Shown here piece by piece: positions 7,751-17,915 of a DNA stretch of 64,000 nucleotides. Under the pieces are notes generated by a model. That model saw only the letters and a list, made by a program, of their open reading frames with translations. It had not been told where the DNA came from and searched no databases. Source of the DNA: Clostridia bacterium (GTDB lineage: Bacteria; Bacillota; Clostridia; Acetivibrionales; DSM-27016); NCBI GenBank assembly GCA_026414765.1, contig JAOAIJ010000052.1:97135-161134 (forward strand). The letters are read 5' to 3'. Positions within the stretch are counted from its first letter, which is position 1; the number at the start of each line of letters is the position of its first letter. Position numbers and translations under genes: made by a program.

Positions 7751-8041
7751 ATGAATTCTAAAATTAAAGATGAAGTTACAGATAAATTATTTGAAGCCAT
7801 TTTATTGTTAAAGGATATGGATGAGTGTTATAGTTTTTTTGAAGATATATGCACGGTTCCCGAAATAAAAGCTCTTGCACAGAGACTTGAAGTAGCCAAA
7901 ATGCTCAGAGAAAAAAAGACATATACTGAAATAGGGGACAAGACAGGTGCTAGTACTGCTACCATCAGTAGAGTGAACAGATGCTTGAATTATGGAGCAG
8001 ATGGCTATAAGATGATTTTGGACAGACTTGAAGACAAATAG
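7751..8041 (+). CDS. yerC: YerC/YecD family TrpR-related DNA-binding protein
   Basis: A 96-residue protein with the TrpR-like helical fold. The middle holds FFEDICTVPEIKALAQRLEV, and a helix-turn-helix follows in KTYTEIGDKTGASTATISRV and NRCLNYG. YerC proteins are TrpR-superfamily members lacking tryptophan-operon linkage; their targets are mostly unknown. The ATG at 7751 gives the usual family start, with GGGGAG 10 bases upstream; a GTG at 7733 in frame is less likely. No trp gene lies nearby. A palindrome overlaps its promoter. Confidence 0.88.
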   Translation: MNSKIKDEVTDKLFEAILLLKDMDECYSFFEDICTVPEIKALAQRLEVAKMLREKKTYTEIGDKTGASTATISRVNRCLNYGADGYKMILDRLEDK

Positions 8042-8096
8042 GATTTACCTTTATAAATAGATATGAATTTAGAGAACTTGATTGGGGAAGGTATAC

Positions 8097-8528
8097 ATGT
8101 TCAGAAGGTTATTCATAAGTTTGATCATACTGTCAGCGTTGACAGCAGAGGGTATTGTAAATGCCCCGTGGGATTTTTATAACCTTTGCCTGTATGTAAA
8201 TAATCAAAGCAGCTTGCCTGAAAGTGCTGATAATAATCAGATAGGGCTGGATTTTACGAAAGAGACAGCAGCTGCTTTTTCAAGAACAAGCCTTGAAAAC
8301 AGGCTTTTTTTGGAATCAGGCATAATAGAACAGCTAAAAATAAATATTACATTTAAATCTATACTTAAGGAAAGCTATTCAAAGTCATGTTCCGGGAAAA
8401 CAACCATAAATGCGGAACATGGTTTGTCATACCCTTTTATAAATTCACATCTTACTTACAACCCGGGATCTGAGAAGGAAATCATTATCAAACAATCCGA
8501 CATATCTCCACCCAAAAGCGCCATCTGA
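8097..8528 (+). CDS. Hypothetical secreted or membrane-anchored protein, 143 aa
   Basis: The ATG at 8097 follows GGGGAAGG at ideal distance. The N-terminus (MFRRLFISLIILSALTAEGI) is a signal peptide or a single membrane anchor. The rest is polar, rich in Ser and Asn, with no Cys motif apart from single residues, and no recognised domain. It precedes a DUF5317-type membrane protein by 62 bases, so the two may form a small cell-envelope operon. Function unknown. Confidence 0.65.
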   Translation: MFRRLFISLIILSALTAEGIVNAPWDFYNLCLYVNNQSSLPESADNNQIGLDFTKETAAAFSRTSLENRLFLESGIIEQLKINITFKSILKESYSKSCSGKTTINAEHGLSYPFINSHLTYNPGSEKEIIIKQSDISPPKSAI

Positions 8529-8590
8529 ATATTGAATTTTTCTGATAAAGCCGCTCACAGCTCTAATGCTTAATAATGCGAGGTGGTTTG

Positions 8591-9157
8591 ATGCTGTATG
8601 TATTGATGATTTTATCAGGAATACTTTTGGGTTTGCTTACGGGAGGTAAGTTATCTAATCTTGTTGAGTTCAAACTTGAAAAAGCCTGGATAGTAATGTT
8701 GGCATTTATACTGCTGGTAACTGTACGTATAGCAGGTATGAAATTTTATGTATTGAATGAGTACGCTATGATTGCGAATGGCCTGGTCGCTATAATATTG
8801 TTTATCGGACTTTGGTATAACAGATATTACGCCGGTATATGGCTCATAGGTGCAGGAAGTTTTATGAATGCTCTTATAATACTGTTAAATGATGGAAAGA
8901 TGCCTGTGGGTGTGAAGGTTGCTTTAAAGGCAGGTGTAGTACCCGAGATTGTCAAATCTGATATACGGCACTTTGTTTTTTACAAAAGTAGTGAAGTAAA
9001 GCTTTCTTTTCTGGCGGATGTGGTTTATCTGCCGGGGTTTATCGGATATGGCATGCCTATTGTCAGTATAGGTGACTTAATCATTGCAGCGGGCTTAGCG
9101 GTTCTGATGATGCAGATCGTAAGAAACAAAAGAGTTGGAAATCCGACCGTACAGTAA
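8591..9157 (+). CDS. DUF5317 family membrane protein
   Basis: A 188-residue membrane protein with five to six helices. It starts MLYVLMILSGILLGLLTGGK and contains GAGSFMNALIILLNDGKMPV, the most characteristic family segment, and LSFLADVVYLPGFIGYGMPI. Function unknown; in other clostridia such genes accompany HD-GYP or envelope genes. The ATG at 8591 is chosen because GAGGTGG precedes it; an ATG at 8576 lies before that ribosome site. It precedes secA by about 100 bases. Confidence 0.75.
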   Translation: MLYVLMILSGILLGLLTGGKLSNLVEFKLEKAWIVMLAFILLVTVRIAGMKFYVLNEYAMIANGLVAIILFIGLWYNRYYAGIWLIGAGSFMNALIILLNDGKMPVGVKVALKAGVVPEIVKSDIRHFVFYKSSEVKLSFLADVVYLPGFIGYGMPIVSIGDLIIAAGLAVLMMQIVRNKRVGNPTVQ

Positions 9158-9261
9158 AAACATAAGAATTATGTTTGGTAAACTATGGTTTATTATCGGG
9201 AATTCCAGTAGAAATATAAAATGTGTTAATAATTGACATATATCGAATGGAGGATTTTACA

Positions 9262-11994
9262 GTGAAAAAGATTATTGAGAAAATTATAGGAAGTTATAGT
9301 GACAGAGAGCTAAAAAGAATAACGCCCGTTATTGATCAGATAGAGAGCTTGGAGCCTAATATTAAGGAGTTGAGCGATGAAAAGCTTAAAGCAAAAACAC
9401 AGGAATTCAAAAAGAGGCTTGCAGAGGGTGAAACACTTAATGAAATACTTCCTGAAGCCTTTGCTGTTGTAAGGGAAGCATCCAGAAGGGTATTGGGCAT
9501 GAGGCATTTCCGTGTGCAGCTGATAGGTGGTATGGTTTTGCACCAGGGAAGAATTTCCGAAATGAAAACAGGAGAAGGAAAAACTCTGGTTGCTACACTT
9601 CCTGTATACCTTAACGCGCTGGAAGGTAAAGGTGTTCATGTAGTAACTGTTAATGATTATCTTGCAAGACGTGACAGTGAGTGGATGGGCAAAATATACA
9701 ATTTCCTTGGTTTGTCGGTAGGCCTTATTGTCCATGATATGGACAATGAGGAGAGAAGAGCAGCCTACAACTGTGATATAACTTATGGAACAAACAATGA
9801 GTTCGGCTTTGATTATCTTAGGGATAATATGGTTATTTACAAGGAAGAGATGGTACAGAGAGATCTTCATTATGCGATTGTGGATGAAGTTGACAGCATC
9901 CTGGTAGATGAAGCCAGAACTCCTCTTATTATCTCGGGTGCAGGAGATAAATCCACCGATATGTACAAACGGGCGAATTCATTTGCCAGCAGGCTGAAGG
10001 CAAAGGTTTATACTCAATCCGATGATAAGAAACATGATGATGACCTGGAAGAGGACTATATTGTTGATGAAAAAGCTCATACAGCAACCCTGACTGCCAA
10101 GGGTGTGGCAAAGGCAGAACAGTATTTCGGAATAGGTAATCTGTCGGACCCTGAAAATATGACGATTCTGCATCATGTTAATCAGGCGATAAGAGCTCAT
10201 GGCCTGATGAAAAAGGACAGGGAGTATGTTGTAAAAGATGGTGAAATAATCATAGTTGACGAGTTTACAGGGCGTCTCATGTATGGAAGACGTTACAGTG
10301 ACGGTCTGCACCAGGCTATAGAAGCAAAAGAAGGTGTAAAGGTTGAAAGAGAAAGTAAAACACTTGCTACCATCACATTCCAGAATTACTTCAGGATGTA
10401 TAAAAAGCTTTCGGGTATGACCGGTACTGCTCAGACAGAAGAACAGGAATTTCAGACTATCTATAAACTGGATGTCATTGTTATACCTACAAATATGCCT
10501 ATGGTGAGAAAAGATCATCCTGATTGCGTGTATAAAAATGAAATGGGAAAATTCAATGCTGTAATAAACGAAGTTGTAGAATGCAATAAAAAAGGTCAGC
10601 CTGTTCTTATCGGAACAATATCAATTGAAAAATCCGAGCTGCTAAGTACAATGCTCAAGAAGCGTGGGGTACAGCATCAGGTATTGAATGCAAAATACCA
10701 TGACAAGGAAGCTGAAATTATAGCACAGGCCGGTAAATATGGTGCAGTTACAATTGCAACGAACATGGCAGGCCGTGGTACCGACATTGTGCTGGGTGGA
10801 AATGCTGAATTTATGTCAAAACAGGAGATGCGTAAACAAGGGTTTTCTGAGGAACTTATAAGCCATTCTACAGGCTTTATAGAAACTGATGATGAGAATA
10901 TACTGCAGGCTAGAAAGACTTTCAGAGAGCTTCATGACAAGTTCAAGCAGATAACAGGTGCTGAGCGTGAGAAGGTTGCTGCGGCAGGAGGACTTCATAT
11001 TATCGGTACTGAAAGGCATGAATCAAGGCGTATTGATAATCAGTTGAGAGGGCGTGCAGGGCGTCAGGGAGACCCAGGTGAATCGAGATTTTATATTTCC
11101 CTGGAAGATGACCTTATGAGACTTTTTGGCTCTGAAAGGCTTACCAACATAGTAAATATGCTGGGACTTGAAGATGACCAACCGATAGAGCACAGAATGC
11201 TTTCAAATGCTATTGAAAATGCTCAGAAAAAGGTTGAGGGCAAAAATTTCGATATAAGAAAGCATGTTCTTCAATACGATGATGTAATGAATAAACAAAG
11301 AGAGATTATCTATGCGCAAAGGCGCAAAGTCCTTGATGGAGAAAACCTTAGCGATTCTTTCATTAAAATGCTGGAAGGAATTGCTGATAGCATAATAAAG
11401 ATGTTCTGCAGCGAAAACCAATATCCTGAATTCTGGGATTGGGAAGGTATGATCAGCTATGCTGAGGGTGTACTTGTTCCCCGCGGTTCACTTAATTTGA
11501 GTGATGAAGATAAGCAGAGCATTACTAAGGAAGAGCTGAGAGAAAAGTTTATTTCCATAGCGACAGAAGTATATAAGGCCAAAGAAAATGAGTTTGGTCC
11601 GGAACTCATGCGTGAACTTGAAAGAGTTGTACTACTTAGGATTGTAGATCAGAAATGGATGGATCATATAGATGCCATGGACCAGCTAAAGCATGGTATA
11701 GGTTTGCGTGCATACGGACAGCGGGATCCTGTAATAGAATACAAGTTTGAAGGTTTTGAAATGTTTGAGGAAATGATTAAGAACATACAGGAAGATTCGG
11801 TGAAGATGGTGTTGAATTCTCATATAGATTCAGAAAATGCACCTCAGCGTGAGAAGGTTGCTGAACCTATTACAGCAAGTCACGGTGATGAAGGGCCCAG
11901 AAAGCCTGTAGTAAAGAATGACAGGGTTGGACGTAATGATACATGTCCTTGCGGAAGCGGCAAAAAGTATAAGAAATGCTGTGGAGCGAACTAA
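9262..11994 (+). CDS. secA: Preprotein translocase ATPase SecA
   Basis: A full-length SecA of 910 residues. The Walker A motif MKTGEGKT lies near residue 101, the DEAD-type box [20 protein letters not shown] near 207, the motor motif [14 protein letters not shown] near 508, and [14 protein letters not shown] near 593. The C-terminus ends in the zinc-binding tail [13 protein letters not shown] that contacts SecB or membrane lipids. SecA drives unfolded secretory proteins through SecYEG by ATP hydrolysis. The start is GTG at 9262 with TGGAGG 8 bases upstream. In many Firmicutes prfB follows secA; here folC follows, after a gap with a large hairpin. Confidence 0.98.
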   Translation: MKKIIEKIIGSYSDRELKRITPVIDQIESLEPNIKELSDEKLKAKTQEFKKRLAEGETLNEILPEAFAVVREASRRVLGMRHFRVQLIGGMVLHQGRISEMKTGEGKTLVATLPVYLNALEGKGVHVVTVNDYLARRDSEWMGKIYNFLGLSVGLIVHDMDNEERRAAYNCDITYGTNNEFGFDYLRDNMVIYKEEMVQRDLHYAIVDEVDSILVDEARTPLIISGAGDKSTDMYKRANSFASRLKAKVYTQSDDKKHDDDLEEDYIVDEKAHTATLTAKGVAKAEQYFGIGNLSDPENMTILHHVNQAIRAHGLMKKDREYVVKDGEIIIVDEFTGRLMYGRRYSDGLHQAIEAKEGVKVERESKTLATITFQNYFRMYKKLSGMTGTAQTEEQEFQTIYKLDVIVIPTNMPMVRKDHPDCVYKNEMGKFNAVINEVVECNKKGQPVLIGTISIEKSELLSTMLKKRGVQHQVLNAKYHDKEAEIIAQAGKYGAVTIATNMAGRGTDIVLGGNAEFMSKQEMRKQGFSEELISHSTGFIETDDENILQARKTFRELHDKFKQITGAEREKVAAAGGLHIIGTERHESRRIDNQLRGRAGRQGDPGESRFYISLEDDLMRLFGSERLTNIVNMLGLEDDQPIEHRMLSNAIENAQKKVEGKNFDIRKHVLQYDDVMNKQREIIYAQRRKVLDGENLSDSFIKMLEGIADSIIKMFCSENQYPEFWDWEGMISYAEGVLVPRGSLNLSDEDKQSITKEELREKFISIATEVYKAKENEFGPELMRELERVVLLRIVDQKWMDHIDAMDQLKHGIGLRAYGQRDPVIEYKFEGFEMFEEMIKNIQEDSVKMVLNSHIDSENAPQREKVAEPITASHGDEGPRKPVVKNDRVGRNDTCPCGSGKKYKKCCGAN

Positions 11995-12148
11995 CAACGA
12001 GCCTTTGAGCTTAATCCAGACAGATCCAGGCTCGCTAACTTCGGTTCACAAGAAAAATGTACGAGGGCTGAAAAGCTATTAATAGACATAATCATAAGTT
12101 GATGATAAGATAAAAGAAGCACAATTAACTTAAAAGGTAGTATTGAAT

Positions 12149-12188
12149 ATAAAACAAAGATTAAGTATATACTTAATCTTTGTTTTAT
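12149..12188. terminator. 40-base perfect palindrome between secA and folC
   Basis: ATAAAACAAAGATTAAGTAT is followed directly by its exact inverse complement. The RNA would form a long stem with no real loop beyond its central bases and a U-rich end. It lies 34 bases before the folC start and may be a terminator for secA. Confidence 0.6.
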
Positions 12189-12222
12189 GTGAATAAGAGA
12201 ATTGCTGGAAATGGAGACAAAC

Positions 12223-13512
12223 ATGAATTACGATGAAGCATTGAACTATATACACGGTACTCTGAAATTCGGATCAAAGCTGGGACTGCACAATATCGGG
12301 AAACTGCTTGAGTTAATGGGCAACCCACAGGACAAACTGAAGTTTGTTCATGTAGCAGGCACAAACGGAAAGGGGTCGACAGTAGCTTTTATCTCGAGCA
12401 TGCTCATGGAGGCCGGCTATAAAGTAGGTGTTTACACTTCACCTTATATTGAAAGGTTTACAGAGAGAATGAAAATCGGTAACAACGAGATAGGGCAGAG
12501 CGAACTGGCTGAGTTGACGGAGTTTGTCAAAGCAAAGACTGAAATTATGGTCAAAATGGGTGAAAATCATCCTACGGAGTTTGAGATAGTTACAGCCATC
12601 GCATTTCTATATTTCTGTAAAAATAGTTGCGATATTGTAGTTTTGGAGGTTGGCCTCGGGGGAAGATTCGATGCAACCAATATAATTAAGACACCTGAAC
12701 TTGCAGTCATAACTACTATAAATTTTGATCATACCAGCATATTAGGCAATACTCTGCCTGAAATAGCATTTGAGAAAGCCGGTATAATAAAGCATGGGGG
12801 AGATGTCCTTTTATACCCGCAGAGGCAGGAAGTAGAAAAGGTATTCGAAGCTGCTTGCAAAGAACGCGGAGCGATACTTCAGAAAGCAGAGATATATGAA
12901 GCGGAAATAACAGGTTTTAGTTCTGAAGGACAGAGTTTCAACTATAAAAATTATATTGGGTTAAGGATAACGCTCCTTGGAGATCATCAGGTAAATAATG
13001 CAGTACTGGCAATTAATGCAGCTGATATGCTAAACTCAAAAGGATTTGCCATATCAGAAACTTCAATAAGAAATGGTCTTGCTAATGCCAGATGGCCGGG
13101 GAGACTTGAAGTTGTGAGCAGAGAACCACTGTTTATAGTAGATGGGGCACATAATGCAGAGGGAGCGAGAGTGCTTTCAGAGGCTCTAAACAAATATTTC
13201 CCGGAGAAGCGGAAGATATTTATTTTTGGTGTTATGAGAGATAAGGATTACAAATCATTAGTTGAGGCTGTTAATCCTCTGGCTTATAAGTATATTACGG
13301 TGACACCGGAAAACGAAAGGGCTTTAAGTGCAGAGGAACTGGCAATTTTTATTAGGTCCTATTGTAAAAATGTGATGGTTAGTGATACAATTGAGGAGGC
13401 GATAAAGGCAAGCCTGGACATTTCTACTCCTGATGATCTGGTTTGCGCTTTTGGTTCTTTATATTATATTGGGAAAGTAAGAAAATATTTTAAAGACCAG
13501 AATATATATTAG
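12223..13512 (+). CDS. folC: Bifunctional folylpolyglutamate / dihydrofolate synthase
   Basis: A 429-residue Mur-ligase-like enzyme. The P-loop GTNGKGST lies near residues 46-53, followed by YTSPYIERFTERM and the metal/ATP residues in VVLEVGLGGRFDATN and NFDHTSILG. The C-terminal domain has VDGAHNAEGARVL. It adds glutamate to reduced folates, trapping them in the cell, and may also make dihydrofolate. The ATG at 12223 has GGAG at 6 bases; an upstream in-frame TTG (12202) lacks a ribosome site. With the folT gene upstream, folate uptake and retention are both encoded within 11 kb. Confidence 0.97.
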   Translation: MNYDEALNYIHGTLKFGSKLGLHNIGKLLELMGNPQDKLKFVHVAGTNGKGSTVAFISSMLMEAGYKVGVYTSPYIERFTERMKIGNNEIGQSELAELTEFVKAKTEIMVKMGENHPTEFEIVTAIAFLYFCKNSCDIVVLEVGLGGRFDATNIIKTPELAVITTINFDHTSILGNTLPEIAFEKAGIIKHGGDVLLYPQRQEVEKVFEAACKERGAILQKAEIYEAEITGFSSEGQSFNYKNYIGLRITLLGDHQVNNAVLAINAADMLNSKGFAISETSIRNGLANARWPGRLEVVSREPLFIVDGAHNAEGARVLSEALNKYFPEKRKIFIFGVMRDKDYKSLVEAVNPLAYKYITVTPENERALSAEELAIFIRSYCKNVMVSDTIEEAIKASLDISTPDDLVCAFGSLYYIGKVRKYFKDQNIY

Positions 13513-13701
13513 TAATGTATCACATCTCCAAGCCGGTAAATGTTGATCTATCCGTAAAATTTGCTAAGCTGATACAAAAGGTTAATTTATTATTTAGGTA
13601 AATTACTGTTTAACATAGATTATACCCACTTTTTCTGCATGAACATTGTTGGCGATTTGCTGATACCTTGAATTCTCAGTTTTTATTTAGGGGGTGTTTT
13701 T

Positions 13702-14823
13702 TTGATCAACCTGGATCAAGAATTGCAAAACTATCCTGCTATTGATTTGAAGATTATTTCCGAAAACAACACCAATATTTCTGATAATGTCAGGAATTCT
13801 ATCATTTTATATAATAAGGCTTTGGATAGTCTTAGGCAAAACAGCGAGGATATAGCAATCATAGAGCTAAAAAAAGCTATAGCTATGAATCCTGATTTCC
13901 ACGAGGCCATGAATCTTTTGGGGTTGTGTTACAGCTATACAAAGGAGTATTCAAAAGCAATTAATATTTTTGAAAAAGTAATTGCCGCAGAAAACAATAG
14001 TGTCCAGGCTATGAAATACCTCGGTTTACTGAATGCGGGAAATACTCAGACCGCTACCGACAGCAAGTTGAAAAGCGGTTTAAAGAATAGAACCCGTAAA
14101 ATCAACGAAAAACGGCTTTCTTTAACGGAAGGTGCCCAAAATATGAAAATTGGCTGGTCAGCTGATATCCCGAAGTATCTGACCGGATTGGTGGCAGGCG
14201 TTGTTGGAGTTCTTCTGGTAACACTAGTTATCAATCTTGCCTCAGGAAAACCTGCCGATACACCTGCGGATATGTCAGATATGCCCCAAATAGCTGCAGA
14301 GGATAGCTCTGATTATAAAATGAAATATGAATCTTTAAGCAAAGAATATGATAAAGTGAAAGATGAGCTTGGTAAGGCAAATACGGAAGCCAATTACTAT
14401 AAAAGTGTGGTTCAACTCCTGGAAGTGGATAAGCTGGTTCAGAATAATTCTTATGAAGCAGCGGCCGATTTGCTTGTATTATTAAAATCTGTCGGCTTTA
14501 AGGGAGCGGAAAAAGAAAGGTTTGAAAACCTGTATAATAGTGTATTGCCAAAAGCAGCGTCTGTTTTGTTGACTGAAGGTACACGGCTTGAAAAGTCAAA
14601 AAAATATCAAGAAGCAATAAACAAGCTAAACAAGGTGTTGATATACGGAAATGACTGGAAGTTTACAGACAGGGTATTATACAGTATGGGAAAATCCTAT
14701 ATGGGTCTAAATGATTCTGCAAATGCAATAGATATCTTTCAACAAATCAAGGACAAATTTCCGGGAAGCAAGTATGCAAAGTATGCAGACGGCTGGATAA
14801 AGAGCCTGACAGGCAGCTTGTAA
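13702..14823 (+). CDS. Membrane-anchored tetratricopeptide repeat protein
   Basis: A 373-residue protein. Residues 30-110 hold two TPR units (SEDIAIIELKKAIAMNPDFH, EYSKAINIFEKVIAAENNS). One membrane helix lies near 155-177 (LTGLVAGVVGVLLVTLVINL). A charged coiled coil follows near 205-245, and the outer C-terminal part has further TPR units ending QIKDKFPGSKYAKYADGWIK. The organisation suggests a scaffold in the envelope, with TPRs on both sides of the membrane. The start is TTG at 13702 behind AGGGGGTG. A terminator follows, so it is transcribed alone. Partners are unknown. Confidence 0.8.
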   Translation: MINLDQELQNYPAIDLKIISENNTNISDNVRNSIILYNKALDSLRQNSEDIAIIELKKAIAMNPDFHEAMNLLGLCYSYTKEYSKAINIFEKVIAAENNSVQAMKYLGLLNAGNTQTATDSKLKSGLKNRTRKINEKRLSLTEGAQNMKIGWSADIPKYLTGLVAGVVGVLLVTLVINLASGKPADTPADMSDMPQIAAEDSSDYKMKYESLSKEYDKVKDELGKANTEANYYKSVVQLLEVDKLVQNNSYEAAADLLVLLKSVGFKGAEKERFENLYNSVLPKAASVLLTEGTRLEKSKKYQEAINKLNKVLIYGNDWKFTDRVLYSMGKSYMGLNDSANAIDIFQQIKDKFPGSKYAKYADGWIKSLTGSL

Positions 14824-14837
14824 GTCAATCAGGTTAA

Positions 14838-14888
14838 GACGCTTCTTAATTAGAATGGGCCAACATCTTAATTAAGGAGTGTTTTTTT
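14838..14888 (+). terminator. Terminator after the TPR gene
   Basis: CGCTTCTTAATTAGA pairs with TCTTAATTAAGGAGTG through several G-U pairs, followed by TTTTTT. Confidence 0.75.
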
Positions 14889-15002
14889 ATACCATTTTGT
14901 TCAGGATAAAATGTTGTTCAATAAACTTTGTATAAACGTTAGCTATTTTGATCAATAAATCATATATTACATAATATAGAACTATTTTTTGAGGCGGTTT
15001 TT

Positions 15003-16145
15003 GTGTATAGGTTATGTAAAACTATAAACCTGGTGTTAGGAGGAGGCGGAATAAAAGGTATCGCATATGCCGGCTCCTTTGATATTGCAGAACAGGAAGG
15101 AATAAAATGGGGAAACATAGCCGGTGTATCAGCCGGAGCTTTAGTGGGTGCTTATGCAAGTGCAGGATACAGCTCGCTTGAGCTGAGAAAAATGCTTGAC
15201 GTTTTTGATTTTAGCAAAATAGAGATAAATAAAATTTATAAAAAAGTACCTGCTGTACAGCAATTTATGACTTTCAATACACAATACAGAGGGGAATGTC
15301 AGAATACGGGCAATGTAATGGATGTTTTTCTGAATAGTTCCCTATTTGATCAAAACAGAGGATTAAGCAATTCTTTATATGAGTTTTCTGGATATAGAGG
15401 TAATCTGCTTAAGAATATTATTACCTTGAGTAAGGAAGGATGCCTTTGTGATGGAGATTACCTGGAAGAATGGGTATATGGTGTTCTTTCTAAAAAGGGT
15501 ATTAAGACATTTGGGGATTTAAGGGGAGGAAGAGCAGACAGTAAGAATCCGAAGGGATACAGAATAAGGATGACAGCAGTAGATGCCAACAGGGCTAAGG
15601 TTATCGTGCTTCCTGATGATATAGCTTTTTATGGTGTGGAACCGGATAAACTGGAGGTAGCCAGAGCCGTACGGATGAGCACGTGTGTTCCTTTTGCATT
15701 CAAACCTGTAGAAATAAAAAAAATAACAGGAAGGGTATCAAGAACTTACTATATTATAGATGGAGGAGTTTTGGACAATTTTCCGTCATGGACTATGGAT
15801 ACCAGCGATAGTTCAGATGTTTTCGGCTTCAGACTTACGGGAAGTGATAAAAACAAGTTATTGAGCATTGATACTCCGCTTAATGTGCTAAAAGCTTTGA
15901 TCTGTTCAGTTCACGATGCAGGCATAGATAAAAATGCAAAAGATCTGAAATTCATTGAGGATGTCAATACCGGGGACATTTCATTCCTGGATTTTAATTT
16001 GAGTGAAGCGGATAAGAAGTATCTTTTCTATACCGGGCAGGGTTCGGCAAGACGGCTGATAAAAAGATACAAGAATGGCAGGATGCTAAAAAACAATGGT
16101 ATTTTCAGTTTTTTAAATAGCTTCAGGAATAAAACGGAAATATGA
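15003..16145 (+). CDS. Patatin-like phospholipase
   Basis: A 380-residue cytoplasmic protein with all the patatin landmarks: the oxyanion-hole motif LGGGGIKGIAYAGS at residues 11-24, the nucleophile elbow GVSAG at 41-45, and the catalytic Asp in DGG near 253 (IIDGGVLDNFPSW). Patatins are Ser-Asp lipid acyl hydrolases; bacterial ones include effectors and lipid-turnover enzymes. No signal peptide is seen, so an internal role in membrane-lipid remodelling is more likely. The GTG at 15003 follows GAGGCGG. It stands alone between terminators. Confidence 0.9.
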   Translation: MYRLCKTINLVLGGGGIKGIAYAGSFDIAEQEGIKWGNIAGVSAGALVGAYASAGYSSLELRKMLDVFDFSKIEINKIYKKVPAVQQFMTFNTQYRGECQNTGNVMDVFLNSSLFDQNRGLSNSLYEFSGYRGNLLKNIITLSKEGCLCDGDYLEEWVYGVLSKKGIKTFGDLRGGRADSKNPKGYRIRMTAVDANRAKVIVLPDDIAFYGVEPDKLEVARAVRMSTCVPFAFKPVEIKKITGRVSRTYYIIDGGVLDNFPSWTMDTSDSSDVFGFRLTGSDKNKLLSIDTPLNVLKALICSVHDAGIDKNAKDLKFIEDVNTGDISFLDFNLSEADKKYLFYTGQGSARRLIKRYKNGRMLKNNGIFSFLNSFRNKTEI

Positions 16146-16150
16146 TGAAT

Positions 16151-16176
16151 AGCTGCCGGAGAGCAGCTGTTTTTTA
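16151..16176 (+). terminator. Terminator after the patatin-like gene
   Basis: AGCTGC / GCAGCT stem with a six-base loop and a TTTTTT tail. The following 200 bases to 16373 hold no gene. Confidence 0.8.
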
Positions 16177-16373
16177 TGCTTTCCTTTTCAGAGCATTTGT
16201 ATTATTATATTATATGATAAAAGACTTTATAGAAAATTGAATTTTATGAAAGCAGCATATACTGACTTATAGTATTTTTGTGTTTATATATTGTTTAGTT
16301 CTTTGATCTTTTATTTATAGAAAGAAAATAAGGATAGTCAAAAGTAAGCTATTACTTTTTAGGAGGCGTAGTC

Positions 16374-17873
16374 ATGTTTTACGAAAGTACAAGAGGAGGA
16401 CTTAAATCTGTTTCTTCTGCAGAGGCTATAAAAAAGGGAATTGCACCGGATGGAGGGTTGTTTGTCCCAGAGTCGGGTGTAAAACTGACAATGGATAAAA
16501 TCTATGAATTGGCGGGTATGGATTACCGGGCAATAGCAGTTTCAATATTTAAATATTTTTTGGACGATTATACTGATGACGAAATAGAAGAGTGTGTAAA
16601 AAACGCATACACCGAGCAGAAGTTTGACAGTAAGGATATTGCTCCAGTTTACAAAATGAACGAAAATGTTTTTGTCCTTGAGCTTTGGCATGGTCCGACA
16701 TGTGCATTTAAAGATATGGCACTGCAAATCTTGCCTCATCTATTGGTTAAAGCTATAAATAAAACCGGAGAGAAAAGTGAAATAGTTATCCTTGTGGCAA
16801 CTTCAGGCGATACAGGAAAAGCTGCGTTAGAAGGTTTTAAGGATGTAAATGGTACAAAGATAATCGTATTCTTTCCTGAAAATGGCGTTAGTGAAGTGCA
16901 AAAGATGCAGATGATTACACAGGAAGGAAGTAACGTATACTCAATAGCTGTAGACGGAAACTTCGATGATGCTCAAAATGGTGTAAAAGCTATATTCACA
17001 GACGGCGAGCTTGAGGATATAATGAAAACTAAAGGCTTCAAATTTTCTTCTGCAAATTCTATAAACTGGGGAAGATTGTTACCGCAGATAGTATACTATT
17101 TCTCCTCTTATGTAAATCTTGTAGAGAAAAAGGAAATCAGTCTGGGGGATAAAATAAATATTGTAGTACCGACAGGAAATTTTGGTAACATACTTGCAGC
17201 TTACTATGCGATGGAAATGGGACTGCCAGTTAATAAACTGATTTGTGCATCAAATGATAACAATATTCTTACTGATTTTATCAATACAGGTACTTATGAC
17301 CGTAATAGGGAATTCAAAAAGACTATTTCACCTTCTATGGATATTCTCATATCCAGCAATCTGGAAAGGCTGCTTTATGAAATTACAAATCATGATTCAG
17401 AAGCAATAAATGATTGGATGGGGAAGTTAAAGGACGACGGAGTGTATACAGTAGATGAAAGCACAAAAAAGAAAATATCCAAGCTGTTCTGGGCAGGATA
17501 CACAAACGAGAATGAAACCATAAAAACAATAGAGTGCATATATAAAGAATATGACTATGTTATAGACACTCATACAGCTGTTGGAATTGATGTTTATGAC
17601 AAGTATGTAATTTCTACAGGAGATATGACCAAGACTATAATTGTTTCTACTGCAAGTCCTTTTAAATTCAATGAAAGTGTTGCAAAGGCTATTCTCGGTG
17701 AGGAGAATGTACAGGGCAAGAGTGAATTCGAGCTTCTGGATGTGCTTGCAAAGCAGTGTAATTTGTCCATTCCTGCAGGGTTGAAGAATCTTGATAAAAA
17801 GGAAGTAAGGCATAACAAAGTTACTCTTAAAACGGAGATGAAGGAACAAGTCAAAAATATACTGAATATTTGA
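16374..17873 (+). CDS. thrC: Threonine synthase
   Basis: A 499-residue PLP enzyme of fold type II, of the longer class. The N-terminus FYESTRGGLKSVSSAEAI is typical. The PLP lysine lies in ELWHGPTCAFKDMALQILP near residue 112, and the phosphate-binding loop is ATSGDTGKAALEGF. It converts O-phosphohomoserine to threonine. AGGAGG sits 7 bases before the ATG. Homoserine dehydrogenase and aspartate kinase lie 16 kb downstream, but homoserine kinase is not in the window. A perfect hairpin follows. Possible regulation by threonine is not visible. Confidence 0.96.
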   Translation: MFYESTRGGLKSVSSAEAIKKGIAPDGGLFVPESGVKLTMDKIYELAGMDYRAIAVSIFKYFLDDYTDDEIEECVKNAYTEQKFDSKDIAPVYKMNENVFVLELWHGPTCAFKDMALQILPHLLVKAINKTGEKSEIVILVATSGDTGKAALEGFKDVNGTKIIVFFPENGVSEVQKMQMITQEGSNVYSIAVDGNFDDAQNGVKAIFTDGELEDIMKTKGFKFSSANSINWGRLLPQIVYYFSSYVNLVEKKEISLGDKINIVVPTGNFGNILAAYYAMEMGLPVNKLICASNDNNILTDFINTGTYDRNREFKKTISPSMDILISSNLERLLYEITNHDSEAINDWMGKLKDDGVYTVDESTKKKISKLFWAGYTNENETIKTIECIYKEYDYVIDTHTAVGIDVYDKYVISTGDMTKTIIVSTASPFKFNESVAKAILGEENVQGKSEFELLDVLAKQCNLSIPAGLKNLDKKEVRHNKVTLKTEMKEQVKNILNI

Positions 17874-17883
17874 TATAAACAAC

Positions 17884-17915
17884 AATAAAGAAGCACCTTA
17901 AGGTGCTTCTTTATT
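17884..17915. terminator. Bidirectional terminator between thrC and the convergent oxidoreductase
   Basis: AATAAAGAAGCACCTT and AAGGTGCTTCTTTATT form a perfect 16 bp stem with T-rich ends on both strands. It overlaps the oxidoreductase stop. Confidence 0.85.

Noticed and set aside
9310..9870. Long minus-strand frame inside secA
   Set aside because: It is the antisense shadow of a highly conserved gene; composition and lack of start signals argue against coding.
11991..12224. Minus-strand 77-codon frame between secA and folC
   Set aside because: It covers the 40-base palindrome and the folC start and has no ribosome site or recognisable protein.
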